A DNA stretch of 64,000 bases from JABSOG01 sp965277695 (GTDB lineage Bacteria > Pseudomonadota > Gammaproteobacteria > Enterobacterales > Alteromonadaceae): the NCBI GenBank assembly GCA_965277695.1, contig CBDIDQ010000036.1, forward strand, positions 62,001 to 126,000, read 5' to 3'. The translations under genes and the position numbers were made by a program. The notes under the pieces were generated by a model. That model had not been told where the DNA came from, searched no databases, and saw nothing but the letters and a program-made list of their open reading frames with translations. Of this stretch, positions 8,021-16,415 are shown piece by piece (the first letter of the stretch is position 1; each line of letters begins with the position of its first letter).

Positions 8021-8070
8021 ACGAGGTTGAAACTTCGTCTACGGCGTAGACGAAGATTTATTCTCGTTTT
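8021..8070. repeat. hairpin repeat, short form (family also at 45249-45320)
   Basis: CTTCGTCTACG (8033-8043) and CGTAGACGAAG (8045-8055) are exact inverted repeats, followed by ATTTATTCTCGTTTTT. The same words occur at 45249-45320. It follows the hmp stop and precedes a T-run only on the plus strand, so its role as hmp terminator is uncertain. Confidence 0.65.
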
Positions 8071-8079
8071 TCTAGCCGA

Positions 8080-9267
8080 TTAATTCAATTTAATATTCGG
8101 CCCGAAGGTTTCATAATGAATTTGACTTTCAGCAAAGCCAATCTCTTGCAGGGTGTTATTAACTGCGTTCATGAACGGTTTTGGACCACAAAAATACGCA
8201 TCGGTTTTGCTGTTGCTGATCCACTGATTTAAGATGTCGGCATTTAAGTAACCTTCAAAATCGGCATCACTGCCTTTTTCGTAGCTGACATAATAGTTGA
8301 AGCCATGTTTATCACTCAACGCTTTTAATTCAGCCGCTCTGATGTGGTGGCTCTTATCACGACAGCACTGAATAAAGGTGATTTTTGACATGTCTGCACC
8401 GCTGTCAATACGACCTAATAACATGCTCAGTACCGGGGTAATACCGACGCCGCCAGCCAAAAAGACCAGATCGTCTTTGTCTTCTCTGATGACAAACTCA
8501 CCTGTAGGGGGTTGTAAGAATACTGAATCACCCACTGAGGCGGCGTGTAAATAATTGGAGACAATACCCGGCGTGGCATTTTCTGTGGTTTCTGCGCGGA
8601 TCATGATTTGATAAATGTCGTTGTTTGGCGCATTAGTCAAAGAGTATTGACGGATTTCGGTGAAATCACTGCTATCCGGTGTCGTTTTAACCCCCAAGTA
8701 CTGGCCAGGCTCAAAGCTGGCGATGGCTTGACCATCTTTGGGTTTAAGATAAAAAGATTTCACATCTGTGGCTTCATCGGTAATTTCACTGATAGTGAAT
8801 TCGCGATCACCCCGCCAACCACCGGTTTTTTCTTCGTTTTCTTTGTAGATGGTTTCTTCTGTGCTGACGAAAATCGCCGCCAATGCACCATAAGCTTCGC
8901 CCCATGCGGTGATAATAGGATCATCGGCTTTTAATGATAAATGTTCCATGATCGCTGCTAACAAGAATTTGCCAACAACCGGGTAATGTTCTGGTGCTAC
9001 TTGTAAACTGGCGTGTTTTTGTGCAATACGGGTGACGGTTTCACCTAAGGCTTCGAGTTTATCGATATGGGCTGCGTATTGAAAAACCGAGTCGGCGAGG
9101 GCTTTGGCTTGCTCACCTTTGGCCTGATTGGCCATATTGAAAATATGTTTTAATTCGGGATGATTGGCAAAGAGTTTTTGATAGAAGAGAACGCTGATAG
9201 CTTCACCCTCTTTGGCCAAGACTGGGGCTGTTGATTTAACAATTGTTAGTGTTTGTTCAGATATCAT
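8080..9267 (-). CDS. hmp: flavohemoprotein, nitric oxide dioxygenase
   Basis: At 395 aa it has the full three-domain Hmp layout. The globin domain (residues 1 to about 140) carries QKHASLQV with the proximal heme histidine. The FAD domain follows with RQYSLTN, and the NAD domain with GGVGITPVLSML and CGPKPFM. It converts NO plus O2 to nitrate using NADH in the cytoplasm. It is divergent from nsrR, and two NsrR-type operators lie in the shared intergenic region, so it should be induced by NO. Start at ATG 9267 with GGAGAC upstream on the minus strand. Confidence 0.97.
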   Translation of the reverse strand: MISEQTLTIVKSTAPVLAKEGEAISVLFYQKLFANHPELKHIFNMANQAKGEQAKALADSVFQYAAHIDKLEALGETVTRIAQKHASLQVAPEHYPVVGKFLLAAIMEHLSLKADDPIITAWGEAYGALAAIFVSTEETIYKENEEKTGGWRGDREFTISEITDEATDVKSFYLKPKDGQAIASFEPGQYLGVKTTPDSSDFTEIRQYSLTNAPNNDIYQIMIRAETTENATPGIVSNYLHAASVGDSVFLQPPTGEFVIREDKDDLVFLAGGVGITPVLSMLLGRIDSGADMSKITFIQCCRDKSHHIRAAELKALSDKHGFNYYVSYEKGSDADFEGYLNADILNQWISNSKTDAYFCGPKPFMNAVNNTLQEIGFAESQIHYETFGPNIKLN

Positions 9268-9343
9268 TTAGGTCTCCATAACTTGTTTATCACCCGGCGG
9301 ATGATTAGTAAGTGATGTTATCGTGATTTATAGTGTGATTTTA

Positions 9344-9390
9344 AAGATGTATTTTACATGCTTCTTTAATGAGATGTATAATACATGCTT
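9344..9390. promoter_or_regulatory. two NsrR operators
   Basis: AAGATGTATTTTACATGCTT (9344-9363) and GAGATGTATAATACATGCTT (9371-9390) both match the NsrR palindrome (AAGATGYATTT half-sites). Their centres are 27 bp apart, in the hmp-nsrR divergent region. NO damage to the NsrR iron-sulfur cluster should release both promoters. Confidence 0.85.
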
Positions 9391-9469
9391 ATTTAAGTGC
9401 AGATCAAGTATCTGGATTAAAAATTTAATCATCGTCAATAATCTTAGTCGAGTTGCGGGAAAACAGGTC

Positions 9470-9937
9470 GTGAAATTAACAAAACATACAGATTACGCTT
9501 TTAGGGTGCTGATTTATTTGGCAGCCAAAGAAACAGACCAGTTATCTACCATTAAAGAAGTCACTGCCGCTTTTGATATTTCGCGTGATCATGTGATGAA
9601 AATTGTGCAAAAGCTGGCTAAAGCGGGTTTGATTGAGTCCATCCGGGGTAAGCAAGGCGGCATGAAATTGGGTCGAGCTAAAGAGGAGATTAACCTCAGG
9701 GATGTGGTGAGCTTAATGGAAGTGACCTTGTTGCCAGTCAATTGTGATGAGCCTGTTTGCATGATCCGCCAAGGTTGCCGCTTAACCGGAATTTTATTTG
9801 AGGCCCAGGAGATGTTTTTGGCGCATGTGGGTCAGTATACCTTGGCAGATATGGTATTGCCGAATAGCAATACGGTTTATATTATCAACAATATGCTGCT
9901 TGATAGCCCGAGCGATTCAGGCCATCAAGCGTTGTAG
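9470..9937 (+). CDS. nsrR: NsrR, Rrf2-family NO-sensing repressor
   Basis: From GTG 9470 (VKLTKHTDYAFRVLIYLA) it has 155 aa, the family's normal size. It carries an N-terminal winged helix (DISRDHVMKIVQKL..GLIESIRGKQGG) and three cysteines in CDEPVCMIRQGC that ligate the iron-sulfur cluster. The frame is open further upstream to 9323, but that stretch contains both operators and lacks homology, so it is not taken as coding. It represses hmp and, given the site positions, itself. Confidence 0.93.
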   Translation: MKLTKHTDYAFRVLIYLAAKETDQLSTIKEVTAAFDISRDHVMKIVQKLAKAGLIESIRGKQGGMKLGRAKEEINLRDVVSLMEVTLLPVNCDEPVCMIRQGCRLTGILFEAQEMFLAHVGQYTLADMVLPNSNTVYIINNMLLDSPSDSGHQAL

Positions 9938-9940
9938 TTT

Positions 9941-10996
9941 TTAAGGCATTGAATAACGCAGTATGCGTTTAGCCACTGAACCATACTGGCGACTAAAGCG
10001 CCCGGTATGATAGGGGATTTGATGCTTGGCAAAAATCGCCTGAACTTGTGGTGCCACTTCTTGATAACGAGATGAAGGCAAGTCGGGAAACAAGTGGTGC
10101 TCAATTTGACAACTCAAATGACCGCTAAGTAAATGAAACCAATTGCCGCCAGTGATGTTAGATGAGCCTTGAGATTGACGGTAATACCACTGACCCTGAG
10201 ATTCATTTTCACATTCTGCTTGAGTAAAGGTTTGTGTTTGTCCGGTGAAATGACCACAAAAAATAATGCTCGAAGTCCACAAATTGCGCAAACCATTGGC
10301 CAGCAAATTACCACTTAATACCCACAAAAACAGCGGCCCCGACAACAGTGGAAACACCACATAATCCTTTAAAATGACATTACCGCCTTTTTTGAAGAAC
10401 CGTTGTTTCAGTCGGGTAGGGGAAACTTTAGTTTCGCGGTCAGTTTTTTTCTTGCCAAAAAACACCCGTTCAGCGGCCAGTTCGTGATAGGCAATGCCCC
10501 ATTGAAACAGCAGACTGAGATTAATATAAGTGATAAATTGCCAGAGGTTGTTGACTCGCCATTTCAGATCGTCAGACAGGCGTAACAAACCATAACCAAA
10601 ATCACGATCTTTGCCGAGAATGTTGGTATAAGTATGATGCTCGTAATTATGCACTCGCTTCCAGCTTTCACCATCACAAGCCAAATCCCATTCAAACTGA
10701 CGTGAATTGATCACCGGATCATTCATCCAGTCATACTGCCCATGCATAATGTTATGGCCAATCTCCATATTGTCGAGAATTTTACCCAGTGCCAGACTCA
10801 ATACCCCGACCAGCCATAAGATGGGTTGCCAAAAACCGAGCATTAACAAGGCTCTACCGCTGAATTCAAATACTCTTTGCCAGCGGATCATACGGCGAAT
10901 ATGATTGGCATCGTGCTCGCCAACTTTGGCCAAAGTGGTGGCTTTAAGCTGATTTAGATCGGTGGCCAGTGCTGAAAAATCAATTATTTTTGTCAT
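9941..10996 (-). CDS. membrane fatty-acid desaturase (acyl-CoA/acyl-lipid type)
   Basis: At 351 aa it has the three histidine boxes of diiron desaturases: His81-x3-His85 (GHNIMH), H116-x3-H120-H121 (HNYEHH) and QIEHHLFP near residue 300. Hydrophobic helices lie at about 48-70, 155-175 and 213-245. It inserts a double bond into saturated acyl chains in the membrane, using electrons from a reductase. The gene 12 bp upstream encodes a fitting ferredoxin reductase, and the pair sits behind FabR/DesT-like operators. Regiospecificity (probably delta-9) is inferred. The tail overlaps nothing; nsrR converges from the left with a 3-bp gap. Confidence 0.92.
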   Translation of the reverse strand: MTKIIDFSALATDLNQLKATTLAKVGEHDANHIRRMIRWQRVFEFSGRALLMLGFWQPILWLVGVLSLALGKILDNMEIGHNIMHGQYDWMNDPVINSRQFEWDLACDGESWKRVHNYEHHTYTNILGKDRDFGYGLLRLSDDLKWRVNNLWQFITYINLSLLFQWGIAYHELAAERVFFGKKKTDRETKVSPTRLKQRFFKKGGNVILKDYVVFPLLSGPLFLWVLSGNLLANGLRNLWTSSIIFCGHFTGQTQTFTQAECENESQGQWYYRQSQGSSNITGGNWFHLLSGHLSCQIEHHLFPDLPSSRYQEVAPQVQAIFAKHQIPYHTGRFSRQYGSVAKRILRYSMP

Positions 10997-11008
10997 TAAT
11001 CTAACCTT

Positions 11009-12100
11009 CTATAATTCTAATTCCAGTCTGCCCAACGGCTGACTGACACACAATTGGATCAACTGCTCACCAGATCCAGACAACTGCCCGGTGCGAGTAT
11101 CTCTAACCACGCCACTACGTTTAAGACATTGGCATTGATGACAAACCCCCATTCGACAGCCTGATGATACGGCGACCCCTTGTTGCTCCATTTGAGTAAG
11201 TAAGGTGTTGTTTTGATTGAGATTAAGCCGTTTTTTGAGTCCGTTGAGCAGGAGTTCAATAGTGACTGGCTGGGTTGAATCTGTTTGTGGCGCGGCCGCT
11301 GGACGAAACAACTCTTTGGCCCGGTGTGAAAGCGGATGCTGGTGGGTATCGAGTACTTGCGCTGTACTGTCGACCAAAGCCGCTGGGCCACACATCATCA
11401 CATAGGGCGCAGGGCCTGTTAAATCAAGGTGTTCAGCAACCTCTCCATGGGTTTCACGAGTCAATAAGCGACAGTTAAAATGCGAGTTTTGCAGTGCTAA
11501 TGCTGTCAGTTCGTTGGTAAATAAATGTTGGCCTTTTTTAGCAAAATAAATCAGGGTTACAGGCTGTTTAACCTCAGCCAAATGGCTTTGTAGTAACGAG
11601 ATAAAAGGGGTGATCCCCGAACCACCTGCGACCATGACCAGCGGTGCTGTTGTTTTTGCTAGGGTAAATTCTCCCAGCGGTTTGGAAATGTTAAGCCAAT
11701 CACCGATTTTCACTGAATCACTCAAACGAGGGGTAAAACCGCCTTGTGAGTACTGTTTAATGGTTAGCTGGATACGCTGGGTTTTTTCGGCCAGCTGCAC
11801 CGAAGAAGAAATCGAAAAAACGCGATTGATCAGCCGACCGTTAACGTCAAGGGTTAACTGAACATGTTGTCCGGCTTGATGGATTGGCCAGCTTTTACTC
11901 ACTTGTAATTCGAGCTTAACCACATCTGCTGCAACGTGCGTGATCGCTTTAACGCTTGCTCGATAGGCGTTACTGCGCCAGCCGGGTTTAAACCACTGGA
12001 CGATGGGTTCGAAGTAAGCCGCCAATGAATGGTGGTGAAATAGATTTTGTGCAGTCCAGTCAGACAGCGAGGTTAAATAGTGGTAGATCAGTTTTTTCAT
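11009..12100 (-). CDS. ferredoxin-NADP reductase-type electron donor for the desaturase
   Basis: At 363 aa: an FAD domain with RVFSISSS near residue 92, a nucleotide domain with GGSGITPFISLL and MMCGPAALV, and a C-terminal [2Fe-2S] ferredoxin domain with CRMGVCHQC and a distal cysteine (QLCVSQ). This arrangement matches NADPH oxidoreductases paired with acyl-CoA desaturases (Rv3230c, Pseudomonas DesC). It passes electrons from NAD(P)H to the diiron desaturase encoded next. An N-terminal helix-rich extension of about 45 residues may mediate membrane or partner contact. Confidence 0.9.
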   Translation of the reverse strand: MKKLIYHYLTSLSDWTAQNLFHHHSLAAYFEPIVQWFKPGWRSNAYRASVKAITHVAADVVKLELQVSKSWPIHQAGQHVQLTLDVNGRLINRVFSISSSVQLAEKTQRIQLTIKQYSQGGFTPRLSDSVKIGDWLNISKPLGEFTLAKTTAPLVMVAGGSGITPFISLLQSHLAEVKQPVTLIYFAKKGQHLFTNELTALALQNSHFNCRLLTRETHGEVAEHLDLTGPAPYVMMCGPAALVDSTAQVLDTHQHPLSHRAKELFRPAAAPQTDSTQPVTIELLLNGLKKRLNLNQNNTLLTQMEQQGVAVSSGCRMGVCHQCQCLKRSGVVRDTRTGQLSGSGEQLIQLCVSQPLGRLELEL

Positions 12101-12105
12101 ATTTG

Positions 12106-12148
12106 AGCGTACACGTGTTAGCTGAGTTTAAGCGCACAAGTGTACGCT
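12106..12148. promoter_or_regulatory. two FabR/DesT-like operators
   Basis: Two 18-bp palindromes lie just upstream of the reductase start: AGCGTACACGTGTTAGCT (12106-12123) and AGCGCACAAGTGTACGCT (12131-12148), 25 bp apart. They match the pattern AGCGTACANNTGTACGCT I recall for FabR. A TetR-type repressor sensing the unsaturated/saturated acyl balance is expected to control the desaturase operon; the regulator gene is not in the window. Confidence 0.75.
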
Positions 12149-12238
12149 GAAATGATTTTTTCGCAAGTTTTTTTGTCAGGGGATCTGTTACCATGCATTT
12201 TCATGTTGGAAACCGTATGAAAATGAGGAGTTTGCCTG

Positions 12239-13192
12239 ATGACATCTACATCAGTTAATTACAAGCTGGGTTTACTGCTGGTGGTAACGGCTGTTTTCTT
12301 TTGGGGGATATTGCCAGTGGGGTTGAAATTGGCGACCAATTTTACCGATGCGGTGACACTCACCTGGATGCGTTTTGGTGTTGCTTGTGTGGTGACATTG
12401 GCGTTTCAGCTGGTCAGCGGCGGGTTAGCTGGTTTCAAGGCATTAACCGCAATTGATTGGTTTAAGCTGGTGTTGGCCGGACTGTTGTTGATTGTCAATT
12501 ACAATACTTTTGTTTGGGGACTGGATTATATTCCGCTAGGCTCTGCACAGCTTAACTTTCAGGTGGCACCGTTCTTTTTAGTGTTTGGCGGCGTGTTGTT
12601 TTATGGCGATAAGGTAAAAGGCGGACAATGGCTCTGTCTGGTGGCATTGGCTATCGGAATGGTGTTGTTTTTTCATCCTCATTTACAACCCGCAGCCGTT
12701 AGTGACGGTGAAGTGAATGCTTTTATGGGCATGGCTTTTGTCACGTTATCGGCGCTTTCTTGGTCGGTGTATGCGTTAATTCAAAAGTCCTTGCTTAGCA
12801 AAATTTCGCCTCAAAACGTATTGTTAGTGATTTATGCACAAGGGGTTGTGGTGATGTGGCCAGCGGTTGATGGCCAGAGTTTACAAGGGATTGATGCGGG
12901 AGATTGGTTGGTGCTCGCGTTTTGTTGTGCTAATACACTGGTGGCTTATGGCTCTTTTGCTCAGGCAATGAAGCATCTTGATACGGTGCAAGTCAGTGCG
13001 ATGGTGGCACTGACGCCGTTGGTCAGTTTTGGCGCAGCCATGACCTGTGCGGTGATGCTGTGGTGGCCCGAGACCATCAAGCGTCCTGATCTCGATGTCT
13101 TGAGTTTATTGGGCATATTTATTGTGCTGGCTGCCGCCGTTATGGTGCAGTTGTTACGACGGGAGAAGCCTGTTGCGGTTACTCGCTCTTGA
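12239..13192 (+). CDS. EamA/DMT-family transporter
   Basis: At 317 aa, with about ten hydrophobic helices in two EamA repeats (first from LLLVVTAVFFWGILPVGLK, second from FMGMAFVTLSALSWSVYALIQ near residue 163). These are inner-membrane drug/metabolite exporters, and the substrate cannot be inferred. Start ATG 12239 has GAGGAG about 10 bases upstream. It is divergent from the desaturase operon, so the operators at 12106-12148 lie in its upstream region too, though nearer the other start. Confidence 0.9.
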   Translation: MTSTSVNYKLGLLLVVTAVFFWGILPVGLKLATNFTDAVTLTWMRFGVACVVTLAFQLVSGGLAGFKALTAIDWFKLVLAGLLLIVNYNTFVWGLDYIPLGSAQLNFQVAPFFLVFGGVLFYGDKVKGGQWLCLVALAIGMVLFFHPHLQPAAVSDGEVNAFMGMAFVTLSALSWSVYALIQKSLLSKISPQNVLLVIYAQGVVVMWPAVDGQSLQGIDAGDWLVLAFCCANTLVAYGSFAQAMKHLDTVQVSAMVALTPLVSFGAAMTCAVMLWWPETIKRPDLDVLSLLGIFIVLAAAVMVQLLRREKPVAVTRS

Positions 13193-13199
13193 ACCGGAT

Positions 13200-14843
13200 T
13201 TAAGCGGCAGGCTGTACTAGTTTTTCTTTAATCGCTTTAAGCCGGACTTCTTGGTCGGCTTCGATTTTGCCTCTGTCAATAGTGTCAAGGCATTGATCAA
13301 TCAGTACTTTTATATCATCGGCCTGTAGACTAATGGTTTGGTTGTTGATGATGGTTTGCAGCAAATTCAGGGCAATACTGGTGTTACCGGGGATCAACAT
13401 AAAGGCTTGGCGAAAAGCACTGAAAGCCTCAGGGTAGTTACCACGCTGATAATAGTTGACGGCGTTATTATTAAGCTCTTTTGGACCCGCTTTGATTTCT
13501 TCTCTCTGGCGTTTTTCTTGTTTGATATAGGTGCTGATACCAATCAGTTCGCTGGTGTGTTCTGTGTCGCTTTGTTGCTGGCAATATAGGTCAATTTTTT
13601 CAAATAACTGTTTGGATTGGTCGTAAAAGCCTAACTCATGGAACGACTTGGCTTTATCTAGCTCATCTTCTACTGAGTCAATCGGGCTCTCGGTCTCAAG
13701 CACGTCGCCAATTAGTTGTTTGGCTTTGTCTTTTTCATCTTTAAGGTAAAGAATACGGGCATTGATGACGTTGATCTGATCATCTTTTTCAGCTTCCGGA
13801 AAAGTCGATTTTAATTCTGAAATATATTCATTGGCTTGTTTCAGCGTACGATACATTTGTTCTTCGTTGTAATTGGTCAAGGCATAATCGATGCCAGAAC
13901 GCACCACATTAAGGTATAGCTCAGGTTTTTCGTGTAAGGAGTTTTTGGCGTATTTGACGATATCGCGATGGGCTTTGTATTGGCTTTCATAGTCGTGGCT
14001 TATTCGGGCAATATTGACTAGTTTACCCTGACGGTCGATATTGCGTGGCGACAACGTGGCGGCTTTTTTAATATTTTCTAACGCACGATTATAGTCACTG
14101 CGCTTGAACTGGATATCACTTAGTAGCTCTAATGCTTCGAGCTGAGTGGCGGGTTGTTCGGCCAGCAATTCGAGTTGTTTAAAGGCATTGTCTTCGTGAC
14201 CGAGGGCGATGAAGCATTTAATCAAACCGATTTTTGCCCAAGTCAGTTTTTGAATTTTTAGCACCGAAACAAAAAAGCGCTGGGCGCGGGGAAAGGTTTT
14301 TAGTTGCAGTAACAGCTCGCCTTTAATACGCAATAATTGCGGAATTGATTTAGAAAACTTCGGGTCAGCCAAATGTTTGTCGACCAGTATCAAGGCTTCT
14401 GACACATTGTCATTACCTAGTGATTGATAAACATCTTTGAGCCGACCTTTGCGCACCAGCACTCGGCTGATACGTTGATCGAGGTCTTTTAAAGTGAAGG
14501 GTTTGACTAGAAAATCGTCGGGCTGTAGTTCGAGCACACTGTGGACCAGTCCGGGTTCGGTTTCGGCACTGATGAAAATAAAAGCAGTGGATAATTGGAT
14601 CAGTTTGCGTTCTTTGAGTTCTTCATAAAGTTGGTAGCCATCCTTGCCTTTGCTGATATCAAACGAGCATAAAATCAGCTCATAATCGACCTCCAGACAC
14701 AAAGCAATTGCATCCTGCGCGTGTTCGGCAATGTTAATTTGGTTAAATCCCAGGTTCTGTAACGCATACTTCATATAGTTTTGCGCCAGCGTCTGATCCT
14801 CGACTACCAATATCCTGATTTTTTGGTTTAAAACCTGCGCCAT
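13200..14843 (-). CDS. response-regulator receiver fused to TPR repeats
   Basis: It has 547 aa from ATG 14843 (MAQVLNQKIRILVVEDQ); a TTG 12 codons earlier is possible but has no ribosome site. The receiver domain covers residues 5-125: acidic pair VVED, phospho-acceptor Asp in CSFDISKGKDG, and Lys in DDFLVKPF. About 400 residues of helical repeats follow, with TPR-like units such as EALELLSDIQFKRSDYNRAL and NAVNYYQRGNYPEAFSAFRQAF. There is no DNA-binding or enzymatic output domain, so output is probably protein-protein. The cognate kinase is not adjacent. Confidence 0.85.
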   Translation of the reverse strand: MAQVLNQKIRILVVEDQTLAQNYMKYALQNLGFNQINIAEHAQDAIALCLEVDYELILCSFDISKGKDGYQLYEELKERKLIQLSTAFIFISAETEPGLVHSVLELQPDDFLVKPFTLKDLDQRISRVLVRKGRLKDVYQSLGNDNVSEALILVDKHLADPKFSKSIPQLLRIKGELLLQLKTFPRAQRFFVSVLKIQKLTWAKIGLIKCFIALGHEDNAFKQLELLAEQPATQLEALELLSDIQFKRSDYNRALENIKKAATLSPRNIDRQGKLVNIARISHDYESQYKAHRDIVKYAKNSLHEKPELYLNVVRSGIDYALTNYNEEQMYRTLKQANEYISELKSTFPEAEKDDQINVINARILYLKDEKDKAKQLIGDVLETESPIDSVEDELDKAKSFHELGFYDQSKQLFEKIDLYCQQQSDTEHTSELIGISTYIKQEKRQREEIKAGPKELNNNAVNYYQRGNYPEAFSAFRQAFMLIPGNTSIALNLLQTIINNQTISLQADDIKVLIDQCLDTIDRGKIEADQEVRLKAIKEKLVQPAA

Positions 14844-14914
14844 GCAATTCAAAACGTTTAGTAAATAGTAATTACTCAATAGTAGACTTTTATTGGCTGA
14901 AATGAAACCGCAGT

Positions 14915-14963
14915 GGGGTGAAGAGCAGGGGTGAAGAGCAGGGGTGAAGAGCGGGGTGAAGCG
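14915..14963. repeat. 13-bp tandem repeat
   Basis: GGGGTGAAGAGCA occurs three times in a row (14915, 14928, 14941, the last with one change), followed by a partial fourth GGGGTGAA at 14953. It lies in the gap upstream of the receiver-TPR gene and is a candidate for length variation. Confidence 0.85.
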
Positions 14964-15022
14964 GTTGGTTTTGCTGTTTGTTAAACAAGAGGTTGGGTGG
15001 ATGTCAAGAATGATGATCCTTT

Positions 15023-15652
15023 TTATTTTTTTACTTGATACTGCTTCATTTCGTAAGACAGTCCATCACCATTGCTAGCAGGGCTAATACCTTGTGTGAT
15101 TTTTGGCATCAACTCCAGCGTTTGGGTTTCATCAAACGTTTTAAAGCCGTCGCAACTTAAATTAAAAAGATGTTCTAGCGCGGCAAAATCATTTTCTGCC
15201 AACGAACGCCAGTCAATATGTGTACTGGAACCCTGGGGGATAATTTGTGGAATGATAGTATTTTCGATGGTGTTGCGTCCTTCATCAGACAGCTTTACCA
15301 GTGTTTTGTTATATTGTGTTGTCGATGAGTCCGTTGTTGCTAATTCAGACTTTTCATAAGCCTCGATCATTGCTTCCATTTTTGTTTCGGGTGCACTTAA
15401 TCCGGCATTTTCAATGCGTTGACAAGCATTTTTAAATATCCTCGCCTGTTGTTTAACAGACGCGATGATAGACGACTGTTTTTTACGGCTTTGTTTTTCA
15501 AGAATGGCGATGTCTTTTTCAGAAAAGTATTCACGGTAATTATGTAATTCCGTGAGTATATGATTGAACGCCTTACTGACAGTAAAAGGCGAAGATTGGG
15601 TATAGCGGGCAAAAACAGCTGGTGAAAATTCAGTTGGGGCGGATTGAACCAT
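15023..15652 (-). CDS. hypothetical protein, 209 aa
   Basis: I do not recognise a family. The sequence is hydrophilic and helix-rich, with no signal peptide or membrane segment. A basic helical stretch lies near residues 45-75 (EKDIAILEKQSRKKQSSI..). Single cysteines occur near residues 78 and 170. Start: ATG 15652. It is a lone gene on the minus strand, with a gap of about 190 bp to the divergent phosphatidyltransferase. Codon use looks like its neighbours. Confidence 0.6.
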   Translation of the reverse strand: MVQSAPTEFSPAVFARYTQSSPFTVSKAFNHILTELHNYREYFSEKDIAILEKQSRKKQSSIIASVKQQARIFKNACQRIENAGLSAPETKMEAMIEAYEKSELATTDSSTTQYNKTLVKLSDEGRNTIENTIIPQIIPQGSSTHIDWRSLAENDFAALEHLFNLSCDGFKTFDETQTLELMPKITQGISPASNGDGLSYEMKQYQVKK

Positions 15653-15842
15653 GGTTGTATTAAATCCAAGGGTTATTGTTGAATATTATATTAAATTGGA
15701 AACGAAAATATAGTCGACGTTTTTATGAAGATCCAAGTGGGTTAGTATGTTTATTTAGATATTTTCGTATTTTAATTATTGATACGGCTGTTTTTTTAAC
15801 GCATACTGTTGTTTTTTATAAGAATGATAACTCGGAATTATA

Positions 15843-16415
15843 ATGAGTAGGCCCTACAACAAAACCCTTTTTTGTATCTCAGGTCTTAGAGTTGTGCTGG
15901 GTGCTATATTCATTATTGTTTTTAATCGTTATTCTGAAACTTCTGCTTGGGTTGCATTAACACTACTGATCATCGCTCAGTTATCTGACCATTTGGATGG
16001 CTATATTGCGAGAATATACTCAAAGCCAACGCTATCGGGTTATATGCAGGATTCGATTGCTGACAAATTATTTCAAATTGCGGCTTTGCTGGCTATTGTC
16101 AGAGAGTATGAACTGCCAATTATCATTGTTTGGTTAATTGTATTCAGAGATCTGATCATACTCGCGACAAGAGTAGTTGAAACCGATAATATTTCGGCAA
16201 TGAAGCAAAACAAAATTTACTCGATTTTCTTCGCTGTATTTTTAAGATTGGGCATTATTACTTTGGTGCTGGCTGTAATATTAAATCAATACCAGAATAA
16301 CTTAATCACTTTGGGCAATTGGCTGATATATCTTTCTCTAGTTCCTGCTGCATTCGGACAATATAAGCTATTAAAAAACGCCCAAAAGCTTAAGCCTGAT
16401 AAACACGGTAATTAA
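15843..16415 (+). CDS. CDP-alcohol phosphatidyltransferase
   Basis: At 190 aa it has the complete catalytic signature D49-x2-D52-G53-x2-A56-R57-x8-G66-x3-D70-x3-D74 and about six membrane helices. It exchanges CMP for an alcohol on a CDP-activated lipid or polyol in the inner membrane. PgsA-like phosphatidylglycerophosphate synthase is one option, but the sequence is divergent, so the acceptor is left open. The 3' end overlaps the convergent gene by 45 bp. Confidence 0.85.
   Translation: MSRPYNKTLFCISGLRVVLGAIFIIVFNRYSETSAWVALTLLIIAQLSDHLDGYIARIYSKPTLSGYMQDSIADKLFQIAALLAIVREYELPIIIVWLIVFRDLIILATRVVETDNISAMKQNKIYSIFFAVFLRLGIITLVLAVILNQYQNNLITLGNWLIYLSLVPAAFGQYKLLKNAQKLKPDKHGN

Noticed and set aside
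9323..9469. 49-residue N-terminal extension of NsrR
   Set aside because: The stretch contains both NsrR operators and lies outside the Rrf2 fold.
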